Source: Saposhnikovia divaricata
Lineage: Eukaryota > Streptophyta > Magnoliopsida > Apiales > Apiaceae
Assembly: GCA_036435485.1 (NCBI GenBank)
Contig: CM071600.1
Coordinates: forward strand, 58,587,546-58,651,545
Length of the DNA stretch: 64,000 nt
Direction of reading: 5' to 3'
Shown: positions 22,187-34,495 of the stretch, piece after piece
Layout: each line of letters opens with the position of its first letter
How positions within the stretch are numbered: the stretch's first letter is position 1
Translations under genes and position numbers: made by a program
The notes under the pieces: model-generated
The model's input: the letters and a program-made list of their open reading frames with translations, nothing else
Told to the model about the DNA's origin: nothing
Databases searched by the model: none

Positions 22187-24376
22187 TAGAATCCAAAAAA
22201 ACCAAACAAAAAATAGTAGTAATAAAAGCAACCCGGGTTTAAAGCTAGTAAATATAATTATTGTATAACATGTATACAAATAACTTGCCTCAGTAACATT
22301 CAAAGAGGAATCTTCAGCTTTTGTAAAGTTTGAATTGGAGACTTCGTTTGTTGACTTGAAATCACAGATGTCAGACGCGTAGTAGATATTGTTATCACTT
22401 AGGATGTTATCTTTATGTATATCAATGACCAGTGTATACTCCTTGCCAACAATATTTTTAATTATGTCCGGAAATTCTGTAGACTTTGCTTTATCTTTTT
22501 CCATATCTGCCACCAATTTTATTGCTGTAATGCCAACCATTCTTTTCACTGCCATATCTTCGAGAATAACATTGCAAGCATCTGTCTCGTCTTCAGCAAG
22601 GATACACAACTTATACCTATTATAAAAAGTTAAAGTTATTCTATCAACTTAATACTAAATTCGTAGAACCTATTTTCTTAATAAATTTATATTTTAGTAT
22701 ATCTTTTTTAGGATTATAAATATAACACAAATAATTGGTGAAATGCATTTTCTTCATAAGTACATACCTTTTTCGTGGAACTGGCATTGATTTTGGACAA
22801 TAGGTACATCTGAATGCTTTTTCAAGTTTAGATACTTCATGTTTGCATCTGTCACAACTCTTATACCACCACGAATCTTGATCTTCTATCTGGTTAACTT
22901 TAATTCGACAAAACACTTGTTTCTGTAACACCAAAAAAATTGAAATAGTTAAATAAATGAGTAAGCACATATTATCAACATTAATTTTGGTTAGATATTA
23001 GATGAATACCTCGATATAGGCTTTATCAGTAAGTTCATTCATGTTTTTTATAGTTAACATTTCAATGGGGATGACCTCATCATCTTTCTGTGATTCACAT
23101 TTGTATTCAGCACCTTTGTAACCAATTTCTTCCAACCTACACAATAATATATATATCATGTAAATAATTAATAATTGATGTAGATACATAGTGATGTGTA
23201 TATTAGAACCTGCTCCTCATTGCAAGGACAACGTCATCTTCGAGATTAAGGTAAATCTTGCTAGATGAAAGTAAACCAACATATATAGTATCTGCAAGTA
23301 ATAAAAGCATAGGCATAAAATCCAATTACATACACCCATAAAAGCACTAAGATGATTATTGCCAAAAAACTAACATGCATGAACTTGTATAATATACCTT
23401 TTGTTTTGAACAACTTTGTACCAGTCATAATAATTATGATTGGATTAATTTCTTGTTTTTCAATTTTTTCACGGAGTTTAATACCATCATCGCCCCAGAC
23501 AGTTACCTTGTGGGATTTCCTAAAAATTGAGGAACACATAAGTTTTTTTAATATCAATTAAGCTACATATATAATTTTTTAAGTAGTTACCTGCCATCAG
23601 TAACTTTGAATAAAAATTTGTCCCTCGGCCCGATTGAGGTTGGTACTTTTGTCACCAATTCTGGTTCTTCCACAGCTCCCATTATATCTGCATTTATCGA
23701 TTGTTGTAATGAAGCAGTAATTTTTAACAACTATATGTAGGCAAATAAAATAAATGTATATTGAAATAATATACTGAAAAAGAACAACTTATGGAATATA
23801 TTAGTGTACCAATAGCAAACTCAGGTAACACCTCCTTCTGACCCTTTGGTGTTTCATTGACATATTGGTCTAAATCTTCAAAGTCAACAAATTCAAATTT
23901 ATACACCGGAATCATGTGATCATTTTGCATGAACTCGGTGATAGTTGTTGACTTAGAGAAAGTTATTCCGTATTTAGAAAAAACTGGTCTCAATTTACCA
24001 TATGCATCATTAACAGTAAAATCAGTAAAGACATAGATACTTCTTTCCTTGATTCTTTCCCCAACTTCAGCCCATATATCAACATATACAAAAGCATGCA
24101 TGAGAAACTCCTGAAATTTAAAAATAAAATAAAATTATGCACCTAGAATAACACAACAAAGATATCATTAAGTAGTAAAAATTATATCTTGATGGTACAT
24201 ATACTTATATCTTCATCACAAAGAATAAGGTTAAATCATGATAGTTTATTCTTTTCAGAATTACGGGTAGGCCACATACGCATCACTCTTACTTTAATCC
24301 GCCATGTTGTTCTTGACTTGTTTAACTTTGTCAGAGGATCATACATTGATTTTTGCATTATTAAAGAACTCTGCAT
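21294..24376 (-). pseudogene. RPA1-like single-strand DNA-binding protein of Helitron
   Basis: Nine exons can be read with GT-AG sites: about 24376-24195, 24110-23820, 23687-23591, 23519-23398, 23292-23211, 23138-23010, 22923-22768, 22619-22290 and 21435-21294. Exon 1 has MYDPLTKLNKSRTTWRIKVR and RMWPTRN (first OB fold). Exon 2 has MHAFVYVDIWAEV, FTVNDAYGKLRPVFSKYGIT and YKFEFVDFEDLDQYV (typical of plant RPA70-like proteins). Later exons have SHKVTVWGDDG and a four-cysteine zinc region (CDRCKHE...CTYCPKSMPVPRKR). The end is basic (KKIKQEKEVQ, stop TAA at 21294). A TGA in exon 1 (KLS/FNLIL, near 24228) breaks the frame, hence pseudogene; the other exons are open. RPA1-like genes are common in plant Helitrons and are thought to bind single-stranded DNA during rolling-circle replication. 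Confidence 0.75.
22118..22183. repeat. (TA)n microsatellite in RPA gene intron
   Basis: About 33 TA dinucleotides in the last intron of the RPA1-like gene. It explains an apparent IYIYIY tail in a spurious ORF. Confidence 0.95.
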
Positions 24377-24479
24377 TTTGAGATTACTGTTGTTGTAGGT
24401 TGAGTGCTTCAAGTTTTGTAGATACTGAAAGTATAAATATAAACATGTAGATAGATTGGCCAATAAAAGATAAAATATT

Positions 24480-26087
24480 AGAAAATTATTAGCTATTATT
24501 ATTCAACAGATAGTCAGTTATAGTATCCTATATTTATGCATAGTGATGTTGAGGTTAGGTTCAAAACTACCACTACACCAGTTACATCCGATCTTGAAGG
24601 GGTAAATGTCACTTAACTTCTGTGATCGGTTATTGTAAATTGGATGGTTGTGAACTCTAGAATAAACACTTAGCAATTATCTGAACATTTCTTATTCCTT
24701 TTCTTGGTATAGCCTAGCTATATTGCTATTATTAGTTTGTTTGTGTAAATTGGCAAAATGAGCAAATAGTGGAAATTTTGAAAAATATACTTAGATATAA
24801 TTTTTCTTTCAAAGAAAAAAAACGTTGAATTTTTTATACATTTTAACCTATAATTTTGTTTGCCTATATAAAAATGTTTGTGTCTAATGATAGATTATAA
24901 TATGTGTGTCTATATATAAAATTAAGAAAAGAATCATTCCATATATATAATTTTAAGTTTAGACAATTATATTGAATAATTCTCTTAAAATTTCCTCTCT
25001 AATTGACCCTCTGTTAATTTTTTTTTATCATGTATCTACTGTAAAAAAGAAAAGAATGATAGTGTAGCGTGGTACGAAGAATAAAATGAAGTTGAATTTG
25101 TAGTTGATAGTTTTACACAATGTAATATGTAATAATTTTCATATGAGTCTGTAAAATAATTGTAATGAATCGGCAAATTGTGTAAATCGTGAAAATTTTG
25201 ATTAATCTTAGTTAATTATTCTGTTATCAGTTTGCTATTGTAAATCGTTGAAATTTTTATTAATTAAAAAATCATTGACATTTTGATAAATATTAACCTA
25301 TACTTTTGTTTACATATATTAACCTAAATTTTTAATCATTGAAATTGAAATTTATGTAATATTTTGTTTTTTTAAATTCAAATTCATTGGAGTTTGATTA
25401 TAAATTATAATTTATAATTTTTTAATTTTACAAATTTAAAAATCAATTTTGATAAATAAGCTAGAATGAATGGGACAGAGTAAGTTTTTTTTTAAGTATC
25501 CTTTATTTTTTTGTCTGCTATGTGCAATTTATTTATCTCAGGAAAGATGGACACAACAAATTTAATTTCATAATTTTTTTATGGGTATTTAATTTTATAT
25601 TTAGACAAATGTACATATTATAAACAAAAAAAATGTTGTTTTCTAGAAATGAGGGGTGTGTTTTGTATTATGTTAACTAAATTATAATATTGAAAAAAGT
25701 ATTATATTGAAAACTAATAGAATTTATTAAAATTTTTGGAAAATGAAAACTATATATTTAACATAGCAATAGATTAAATTAGGTAATAATTATTTAATAT
25801 GGACCTAAATTATCATTGTTGAGAAACTAAACAACTTGTACTCCTGTCATCTGTATGAAGGTAGCTACGTGTGTAAAAATTGATAAAAACAAAGAGGGAT
25901 CTCATGTGTGACATATTCACCTGTAAATAAGCAAATTATGAAGCACATGGAATCATAGCTCTAAAAAATCTAGAACAATTATTATTTCAAGGTGGAGTTT
26001 ACCTGGAAGATTTTGTAATAAAGACTTAACTCATAAAAGTAGCATAAATACTACAGCAATGTCGCTATACTGCATTTTTAAAACTTA
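24480..26087. other. spacer between RPA and Rep/helicase genes
   Basis: About 1.6 kb of AT-rich DNA without recognisable coding sequence. It should hold the promoter of the RPA gene (right side of that gene) and the 3' end of the Rep/helicase transcript. I see no distinctive motif. Confidence 0.5.
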
Positions 26088-27730
26088 TTAACTTCCAACT
26101 GTTGGAAGACCTCTAAAGACTTCTTTATATACAATGTTACTTGTAATATTTGTAGAAGTCCCATAATCACTCTCGATCAAAATATGCAAGCCTTTTGAGG
26201 AAGTCACCCTAGAAATAGCAACGTAGAGTTGTCCGTGTGAAAATACCGGCCTCGGAAGGTACAAACCTACAGTCTCCAGTGATTGCCCTTGACTTTTATT
26301 TATTGTCATGGCAAAACAAATTTGAAGGGGGAACTGTAGTCTACTAAAATTAAAGGGCCATTTACTATCCGAAGGCTGCATGTCAATTCGAGGAATAAGA
26401 TGCTTAATTCCTACATTTGTTCCACACAATGTCTCACATTCGATAGTATTTTTGTTGCATTTTGTTATAATCATTCTTGTGCCATTACATAACCCCACAA
26501 CCTGATTCAAATTGCGCATCAACATGACAATAGTACCCGTCTTCAATTTTAGCTCATGCTTCGGTAAGCCAGACATATTGATAGAGTTGAGATATTCCAC
26601 AGGAAATGTAGAATCATAACCGTCATTATCAACGGGTGCATCATAAACTGAATCAGCACTAAGGTATGTAAAACATTTACCTGGAATATTGTCCAACACT
26701 CTATTATTAATATCATCCACTATAGCGTTTGTGGGAGTAAGAATGGCTCTTTCCTTCAAATACGCATGAGAACTGAAATTTGTTGGTAAATTAGGATAGG
26801 TAACATCAATAATTTTTTGAACAGGATCTGAATCATAATGAACCAAATACTCATCTGGAATCGTCACTTCTGGATCCAGATGTAACTCATGTGGGTGGAC
26901 ATTTTCCAACTTTCCATCACCCACCGATAAAACCCAATCACAGAATCTAGCAATCTCTTCATTTTCAAAAATGGAATTTCCACTATGCAGTCTCATGTTT
27001 TGTGTCAATTCCATAACTTTGCATGAGTTCCAAAGCCGTGAAGAATTTATAGTTGCATTAACAATATCTGCTCGAGTTCCTTTTTCTATTACAGGCAATA
27101 TTTGGCGCAAATCACCACCAAAGACAACAGTTATACCTCCAAAAGGTTTATGACGGTTACGATTATCAACTGAAGTCATAATATCCCTTAAACAACGATC
27201 AACACTTTCAAAGTCATACCGATTTTGCATGGGAGCCTCGTCCCAAATGATTAGGCTAGTATTACGTAAAAGCTCCGCAATGTCTAAACCATGGTTAATA
27301 GCTGCTGTAGAATATTGATAAGCTTTAAGAGGAATTTTGAATCTGGAATGAGCAGTGCGACCACCTAGAAGCAAAACAGCAGCAATTCCAGATGATGCCA
27401 CTGGTAAGACTATTTTTCTTCTGGATTTTAAGCGTGTAATGAGTGCTTTCCACAAAAAAGTTTTACCACAACCACCACTGCCGTAGATGAAAAAAAAGCC
27501 ACCATTTTTGCTCTCAACATTTTGAAGGACAGCGTCATATACCTTCTTCTGATCTAGATTAAGCTGTGAATGCAATTCATCGTGTTGCTTTGTCATTTCT
27601 TCAGTATTGTATGCGGTCTCTTCTTCAATCAAACGATTAGAATCCAAAGAACAAAATTGATCTTCTGGAAAAGGCATTGTTGGATAATTTTTCAGACTTT
27701 TGCCAATATCATTTAACAACTTCTCAATTT
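26088..27730 (-). CDS. Helitron helicase exon (PIF1-type domain)
   Basis: Last exon of the Rep/helicase gene. It begins after the acceptor CAG at 27731-27733 and encodes about 547 residues ending LPTVGS. All motifs of a superfamily 1 PIF1-like DNA helicase are visible: FFFIYGSGGCGKTFLWKAL (Walker A), LIIWDEAPM (Walker B), VVFGGDLRQILPV (motif III), MELTQNMRL (motif IV), LKTGTIVMLMRNLN, MTINKSQGQSLE and FSHGQLYVAISRVTS (motifs V-VI). It would unwind donor DNA during rolling-circle transposition. No stop or frameshift interrupts the exon. The intron upstream is long (27731-29542) and holds a satellite array. Confidence 0.92.
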
Positions 27731-27825
27731 CTGCATGAAAAAACAAAATCACTATGTTATAAAACAATAATAAGAGTAAAAGTTTCCTAGATTTAACTTT
27801 AGGAAAAAGTCTAGAATCAAATATG

Positions 27826-27826
<1 letters not shown>

Positions 27827-27875
<49 letters not shown>
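27827..27875. repeat. (TA)n microsatellite in Rep/helicase intron
   Basis: About 24 TA dinucleotides near the acceptor end of the long intron. Confidence 0.95.
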
Positions 27876-27880
<5 letters not shown>

Positions 27881-28039
27881 TTATATTAAGTAATTTAGAA
27901 AAGCAATACTTTGTGCAAAATTACTTATTTTTAATTCACCATATGAAAGAAAATTACGTGCTCAATTACTTATGTCCTCATTTAAATAGTTGCAATCTGA
28001 ACTTTGACTTCAATTAACAATTAAGTCTATGTTGTCATA

Positions 28040-29510
28040 TTAGTGTTCTTTTCAAAATTCGGAACATTGTCTATAAATCATAACAATCAGGTAATGTAAC
28101 CAATAGTATATAGAACATAAGCTACAACCCTCTAAATTATAGCAGCTATTTATGTCAAATTAGTAAAAAAAAATCTTAGAAATATTACAATCATGGTGGA
28201 CTGTTCGACACACTTTCACTTAAATGAATATATTTCTCTGTTAAGTGGTTAAATTTACGAACTGTTAATTTTATTAGAAACTTCATATCCTTAGCTTTCT
28301 AATGGTATATAAAAAATTATAGTTTATTTCAATTAATTCTGCCAATTTGTTGTAAGTTTTCTCAAATTCAGTTATGTTGTATAGGCTGACAGACTTTCAT
28401 AGAAATACGTATATCTCTATGTACAAATTTTCAATCTACAAACGATTAATTTTGTAAGAAACTACGTTTATTTAGGTTTCCAATGGTATATATAGCATCA
28501 GCTACAACCTGGTACATTAGAACATATATTTTCTTCTAAGTTTGGATTAGTTTCCTCAGAAAATCAGACATGCTGGACAGGTCAACAAACTTTAGCCAAA
28601 ATACCTATATCTCAATGTGGAAATGTTCAATTTACGAAGCGTTAATTTTGTAAGAAACTACACTTATTTATCTTTATATTCGTATATAGAACAGTAGCTA
28701 GAACCATGTAGATTAGAGCAGTTAAATCTGTCAAGTTGGAATGTTCTCTCAGAAATTTAGTCATGCTGAATAGGTCTACACACTTTGATTAAATACCTAT
28801 ATCTCTCTGTACAAATGTTCAATCTACAAACCGTTAATTTTGTAAGAAACTACGTTCATTTAGGCTTCCAATGGTATATATAAGATCAGCTACTACCTGG
28901 TATATTAGAACATTTAATTCTTCTAAGTTTGGATTAGTTTCCTCAGAAAATCAAACATGCTGGACAGGTTAACAAACTTTGGCCAAAATACCTATATCTC
29001 AATGTGGAAATGTTCAATTTACGAAGCTTTAATTTTGTAAGAAACTACACTTATTTATCTTTCTATTGGTATATAGAATAGTAGCTAGAACCATGTAGAT
29101 TAGAGCAGTTAAATCTGCCAAGTTGGAATGTTCTCTCAAAAATTCAATCATGCTGAACAGGTCTACACACTTTGACTAAAATACCTATATCTCTCTGTAC
29201 AAATGTTCATTCTACAAACCGTTAGTTTTGTAAGAAACTACGTTCATTAAGGATTCCATTGGTATGTATAACATCAGCTACTACTGGTATATTAGAACAT
29301 ATAATTCTTCTAAGTTTGGATTAGTTTCCACAGAAAATCAGAAATGCTGGACAGGTTAACAAACTTTGGCCAAAATACCAATATCTCAATATGGAAATGT
29401 TCAATTTATGAAGCGTTAATTTTGTAATAAACTACACTCATTTATCTTTCTATTGGTATATAGAACAATAGCTATAACCATGTAGATTAGAGCAGTTAAG
29501 ACTTAGCTGA
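28040..29510. repeat. ~194-bp satellite array, long intron
   Basis: Seven monomers are marked by ATATCTC-like blocks at about 28233, 28411, 28607, 28799, 28993, 29187 and 29381; spacing is 178, 196, 192, 194, 194 and 194. From the third copy on, two monomer types alternate: one with CTCAATGTGGAAATGTTCAA, the other with CTCTCTGTACAAATGTTCAA, so the later part is a dimer of about 388 bp. Shared blocks include TTAATTTTGTAAGAAACTAC and GGTATATA. The array fills most of the intron between the Rep and helicase exons. Confidence 0.92.
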
Positions 29511-29542
29511 CAAATATTTTTAGTAGGTGTTGTAGTATGTAC

Positions 29543-30573
29543 CTGCAAGTGATAAATTCCAAATCTGATGCTCCGAAAGACGCAATTCAGGATTATTGGT
29601 TTGCTTTCTCCTATCGTACAAGATATCCTCGGACATTTTCTCCCAGTGATCACTCCATAACTTTAAAGGTTCAGATACTTGACAATTTGATAAAATATGA
29701 ACAAACAGTTGCCTTAATTGTTTCGGAAATGCGGTTTCTGAATTTTCTGTAAGGGCTTCATGCCATTCATTATCGTTCTGAAGAAGACCAAGTGCTGTAC
29801 ATGCTTCTTTGAATGTTCCATATATTGTACCATCAACTGTCCTTAACTCCGCAAATGATTTTGAACCTCTACACCGTGTAAGTATCATGCGTAGATAAAA
29901 CAAATCACCACATTGTGAATGAACTTGTGACAACCTACCAATCACAGAAAATCGTTGAGTTCTCTCCTTCCAAATAGTATTGCGATCATCCCAAACCCAA
30001 AATTTGGGAAATTCCTGATAGGTTAATTGTCTTGCATTTGGATGATCAATATTAGCTTTAAACCATGCTTGTAGCTTTGTACGTCGATTACCTGCTCTCT
30101 CAACAACAGAATTCAAATTATCTCGAACTGAGAAATTTACCATATGGTGATTTTCTAGATGTACAGGTAAACGTTCAACAGAAGGCTCACGATGATGAAT
30201 ATCAAAGCCAAGAATCCTCCAGGCAGCTTCAGAGGCACAAACATAGCGACCATCAAGATAACTTTGTATTTCATCAACACGTTCTGGGTTTTTTTTCCCT
30301 GAAACTGAAGACTGACCTTTGTTTCTTTTTGTTAATAGCATGGTAGCTGTATCATGACCCTTTAAGCAATACTTAAACAAATACTTGAGAGATCTTGAAC
30401 TATTACAAATCTCAAGATTAATGTGACATTGGAAGCGAACCAACAAATCTCTGTTGTACGGGACAACATATTGATTATCCAAAAAAACACCTTTTCGATG
30501 AACCTTTCTATTCATTTTACGTCGTCGATAAACTGGAAAACCACAGTCGTCAAAAAAGGTGTGTGGATTGAAC
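29543..30573 (-). CDS. Helitron Rep exon with Tyr motif
   Basis: One open exon of about 343 codons, bounded by acceptor TAG/GTTC (30574) and donor CAG/GTAC (29542). It carries FNPHTFFDDCGFP at its start, then NRDLLVRFQCHINLEIC and SLKYLFKYCLKGHD. The last contains the Y-x-x-K-Y pattern of the Rep catalytic tyrosines in Helitrons, which cut and join DNA. Downstream sequence (AAWRILGFDIHHREPSV, LPVHLENHH, YQEFPKFWVWD) matches the well-kept linker between Rep and helicase in plant Helitrons. No stop is present. Confidence 0.9.
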
Positions 30574-30661
30574 CTACAAAAATATAAATCACTACTAAAT
30601 AAGTTTATTATGGTGATATAACGTGATACAAAAATAAATTACAAATTGACCACCTTTTTAC

Positions 30662-30942
30662 CTCTTTGGAAAGTGTCGAATACACTTATCTTTAACCATA
30701 CATGAAGCATCTTTACACAATTCACCACACGGACCATGTATCATAAATTGTTTAACTGCATTATATCCAATAGGATCCATATCTTTATCTGGAATTTCAG
30801 CAGACACCAATTTATCAATTTGTTCCGTGTCTTTTGGCTTAGAATCAGGATCAAGCCATATTAGCATATGGACATGTGGCAATCCACGCTTTTGAAATTC
30901 AATGACATGCATGACTATTTTCAAATAAAGTAGATCAGACTC
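30662..30942 (-). CDS. Helitron Rep exon with HUH motif
   Basis: Open exon of about 94 codons encoding HVIEFQKRGLPHVHMLIWL, the histidine-hydrophobic-histidine metal-binding motif of HUH nucleases, followed by YNAVKQFMIHGPCG and CIRHFPKR. Donor GAG/GTAAAAA and acceptor TAG/GAGTC are clear. With the Tyr motif in the next exon it forms the Rep nuclease centre. Confidence 0.9.
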
Positions 30943-31000
30943 CTAAATGACAAAGTTGTTAATAATTCAAGAATACATGGATTTTAGATTAATTTCATAC

Positions 31001-31459
31001 CTCCGATGCACGTTCCAAAAAAGTTTTTTTTCTTCACCAAATCTATTAGTAGCTCTAATTTTAACTTAAAAACTCTGGAAACCACATCAGGAGCATCTTC
31101 TACCTTTACACCGGGCATAAGTTCCAACATACGTTGAATCTCAGGCCATTTAGGATTACACGTCATGGTGAGAAATAGAGAAGGATGACCAATACTGCGA
31201 CAAATAGCTAATGAATCTTGAAAATATTGAGACATGTATCGCTTGGACCCGGTAAAAGTTGCAGGAAGTATATAACTCCTTCCAATTTTATTTGAATCTG
31301 TATCACCTTTCCTTAATGAATCACGTATAGAATGATATAACTCAGCTTTTACTGTTTCCTGATGTGTACTCACCCAGTTCAATCTATATTGTTCAATAGC
31401 ACAGAAAGCATCGACAACAAATTGTTGAAACAATCTCCCAGAATGCCTCAACGTTCCAC
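31001..31459 (-). CDS. Helitron_like_N exon
   Basis: Open exon of 153 codons: LRHSGRLFQQFVVDAFCAIE, ARSYILP-like GRSYILPATFTGSKRYM, YFQDSLAICRSIGHPSLFLT and TCNPKWPEIQ. These are the hallmark blocks of the Helitron_like_N domain in plant Helitron proteins. Splice sites CAG/GTGG and GAG/GTATG border it. Confidence 0.92.
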
Positions 31460-31536
31460 CTGTTGATAATAAGATAATTTGTTAATTTTTTTCATGTTAA
31501 AATAGAAGGCATAAATTCTATAAAGAAATTCCTTAC

Positions 31537-32457
31537 CATCTTCACGACGCACCATGATCTTATATGAATAATATTCTTTCATTGTAAGACACTTCCTCTT
31601 TTTTTTTATTTTACCATGGGGATCGTGATAAGGAATTTCCTTATCAAAGCCAGCATCACCATAAGGGAATAACAGTGGGTACTGAAGCTGCATAAAATAT
31701 CTGAATGTTTCATTAATTTCTCTGAGGAAACCTTGCTTTGTCTGAATTATTATATCACGGTGAGTAGAAATACCGCTGTCTAATCCATCCCCAACTATGA
31801 AGGTAGCAACTTCATCCGATGGAGTCACATGATTTTTCCTCCCTGAAGCAGATTGTGAAGAAAGAAGCACTAATTTAAATTCATCATGTGGTGCATTCTT
31901 TAGTCTTTCCCTTGCTGTACGAAATTCTTTAACCAATTTATTGTGTTCATCAAGCATCTTTAGTAAACCATCAACAATATCAGGGTCAACATTTGAATGT
32001 CTAGAATGATTACTTAATGCAGAAATCCGATTCTCAACCTCATTTTCGGTGTCATATATATACAACTGGCAAAATTTGGGTGTCTGACCATCACTTGGAT
32101 GTAGGCTTCCGATTCTGTGATGATTTTGGCCATTAAGTCTGTAACAATATGGTGCATTCCCAGAATTAATTTCCTTGTCCACAATTCCACCAGTAGAAGT
32201 CATTGCAAACATCTGGTTGTAAGCCCTGATATGTTGCATGTAATGATCAGACTTTTCACCGGTTATTAGGGCAGCTAAAAAAGGAGGCGGCGGTTTCTCT
32301 GGGGGCAGGCGAACTTCACCATTCTTGCAGCATATAGAAAATGTACATCTTTGATTTTTTTGGCTTTTATTATTACGCTCTTCTTTCCACATCACACTTT
32401 TACAATGCTGACAGGTTTCTGATGGAGGTCCAAGATCCATATATTCAGACATGTAAT
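31537..32457 (-). CDS. Helitron protein N-terminal exon
   Basis: Open exon of 307 codons. It begins DYMSEYMDLGPPSETCQHC (a C-x-x-C zinc-like pair, repeated later as CTFSICCKNG), continues through RLPPEKPPPPFLAALITG and RAYNQMFAMTSTGG, then YRLNGQNHHRIGSLHP and QLYIYDTENEVENR, and ends with QYPLLFPYGDAGFDKEI and MKEYYSYKIMVRREDG. This is the classic N-terminal part of plant Helitron proteins. Acceptor CAG/ATTAC and donor ATG/GTAAGG are clear. Confidence 0.92.
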
Positions 32458-32545
32458 CTGGTTGTAAGAACAAAAGAAACTTTGTTTAGAACAACAATTA
32501 TTGGCATAATGAATAAGATTAAAATGGTCATATATGACAACGTAC

Positions 32546-32942
32546 CTATCACATTATCTTCCTCATCTTCATCTCTTTCATCGAAGTTGTAGCATGGATT
32601 ATCTACACATAAATTATCAATTAATTTTTTAAACAACATGTTCTGGAAAAAATGTGATTATTTATTTAGTACTCACCATTGTCCTCTAAATTGTCAATAT
32701 CAGAATCATTTTCATAACCTGGAAGATGATATGTGTGTTAGTAGAAGTTAAGTTGAAACACTTATACAAAGAGTAATGATTTATATGATAGAAAGACAAA
32801 CCTATTTCAGAATTCACGCAATCAGAATCTACATTGTCCTCCATTGTGTTGAAGTTTCCTTCATTGTCACCTAAAGTTGCATCAAAGGATGATAATAGGT
32901 TTTTTGTCGTAGGACATTCCTTTGGTTTTTCCTTGCTTAAAA
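32546..32942 (-). CDS. three small acidic exons of the Rep/helicase gene
   Basis: Candidate exons at 32942-32812 (ending NVDSDCVNSEIG), 32718-32677 (GYENDSDIDNLEDNG) and 32602-32546 (DNPCYNFDERDEDEEDNVIG). Each has AG before and GT after, stays open, and gives a short acidic segment ahead of the N-terminal domain. The repeated pattern (D/E/N-rich, ending in G at the donor) suggests small related exons. Exact use in mRNA is not provable from sequence alone. Confidence 0.6.
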
Positions 32943-32959
32943 CTGTAGTATTAACATAA

Positions 32960-33700
32960 AAAACTTAGATGTAAAATAGTATATAGAACATTAGCTAGAA
33001 CATTGTAGATTATTACAGTTAATTATGCCAAGTTAGGATCAGTTTTCTCATAAATTCAGTCATGGTGGACAGGTTGATACACTTACACAAAAACACCTAT
33101 ATCTCTATGTAGAAAAGTCGAAATTTACGAATCATAAAGTTTCTTAGAAGCTAGAATAACTTAGCTTTACAATGATATATAGAACATCAACTATAGGCTT
33201 TAAAGAATAAATCATTTAATTAGGTATTTTTTATTATAAGTTTTCTCATCACGCTGGAAAGCTCGATAGACTTTGACCAAAGCAACTATATCTCTCTATA
33301 AAAAGGTTCGATCTCAGTTCTATTAATTTTGTAAGTAACTACACATATTTATCTTTCCAATGATATATAGAACATCAGCAAGAACCTTATAGATCATAGC
33401 AGTTAAGTCCTCCAAATTAGGATTAGTTTTATATTCATGCTGGACAGGTCGATATAATTTGACCAAAAAAATTATATCGCTTTATAGAAAGGTTCAATTT
33501 ACTAACCGGTACATTTATAAGCAACTACACTGAATTAGTTTTTCTAATGGTATATAGAAAATCAGCAGGAACCTTGTAGATTATAACATTTAATTTTTCC
33601 AAGTTAGGATTAGTTTTATAGTCATCCTGGTCAATCGACACACTTTGATCAAAACACCTATATCTCCCTATAAAAATATTACATTTAAAACTAAGGATAC
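32960..33700. repeat. ~188-bp satellite array, second intron
   Basis: Monomers related to those at 28040-29510: TATATCTC-like blocks at about 33095, 33287, 33472 and 33658, with GGTATATAGAACATCAGC-like and CTGGACAGGTCGA-like blocks between. The copies are more diverged than in the long intron. Confidence 0.85.
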
Positions 33701-33889
33701 ATAGGAAATTACAGATACTTTACATGTTATGAAAATAATTATTGCATTATGTAAAACTATATACTACCAATTCAACTTCATTTTATTCTTTGTACCATGC
33801 TATATTATAATTCTTTTTATTTTTGACAATAGTTACATGATAATTCTACTTATAAAAGTCGGATGATATTACATATTCAATATGTGTAC

Positions 33890-34129
33890 CTTGTTCAGGA
33901 TCAGACAAATGTCCAATAGGCTGATTTGGTATATGAGTAATCTTAGGATTTATAGATGGATACAAACATGGCCTCGCAAGTTTAGAGGAGTACTGAGTAT
34001 GCAACAATTCATCACAATCCCCTCTGTAATGAAACGGAATCGCATCTATACTAAAATTGACCTCGTTATCATTGAAATCAGAAACTCTGGATACAATAGA
34101 CATTGTATTGCCTACAAAAACTTTGGAAC
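33890..34129 (-). CDS. upstream exon of the Rep/helicase gene
   Basis: Open exon of 80 codons, acceptor CAG/GTTCC and donor AAG/GTACAC, encoding SIVSRVSDFNDNEV, IPFHYRGDCDELLHTQYSS and PCLYPSINPKITHIPNQ. It lies in the same order and strand as the core exons. I do not recognise a domain, but length, openness and splice sites argue that it is real. Confidence 0.6.
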
Positions 34130-34495
34130 CTGCACAATCATCACATATAACAAAATATTTGTGTACATGACAATTTGATATTGTGGCTTGAATAACTAAT
34201 TTCTAATTTTATTTACTTAAGTTTACCTTTTGAGTATCGAATTTGTGGAGAGGTTGGATATTTGGACATCGTTGTCGATACTGAAAGTATTTCAAGCAAT
34301 ACGTGGAGAATGTCATTTCAAATAAACAAAGATATTTAACGGTTTTATTTAGACAGTAAGAAATCATGGTCGGTTAGAAATACTACGTAAAACAAAATTA
34401 ACATAAACGGTAGCATCATAAAGATAAACTTTAAAATAGGTTGGATGGTCGTTAACTTACTTAATTTAAAGTATCAAATATGTAGGAGCATACCT

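Noticed and set aside
22112..22300. Hydrophobic tail ending in IYIYIY
   Set aside because: It is a read-through of the RPA exon into an intron with a TA microsatellite; a GT donor lies before it.
28040..29510. CRISPR-like array
   Set aside because: Monomers are ~194 bp, contiguous and alternating; there are no short repeats with unique spacers.
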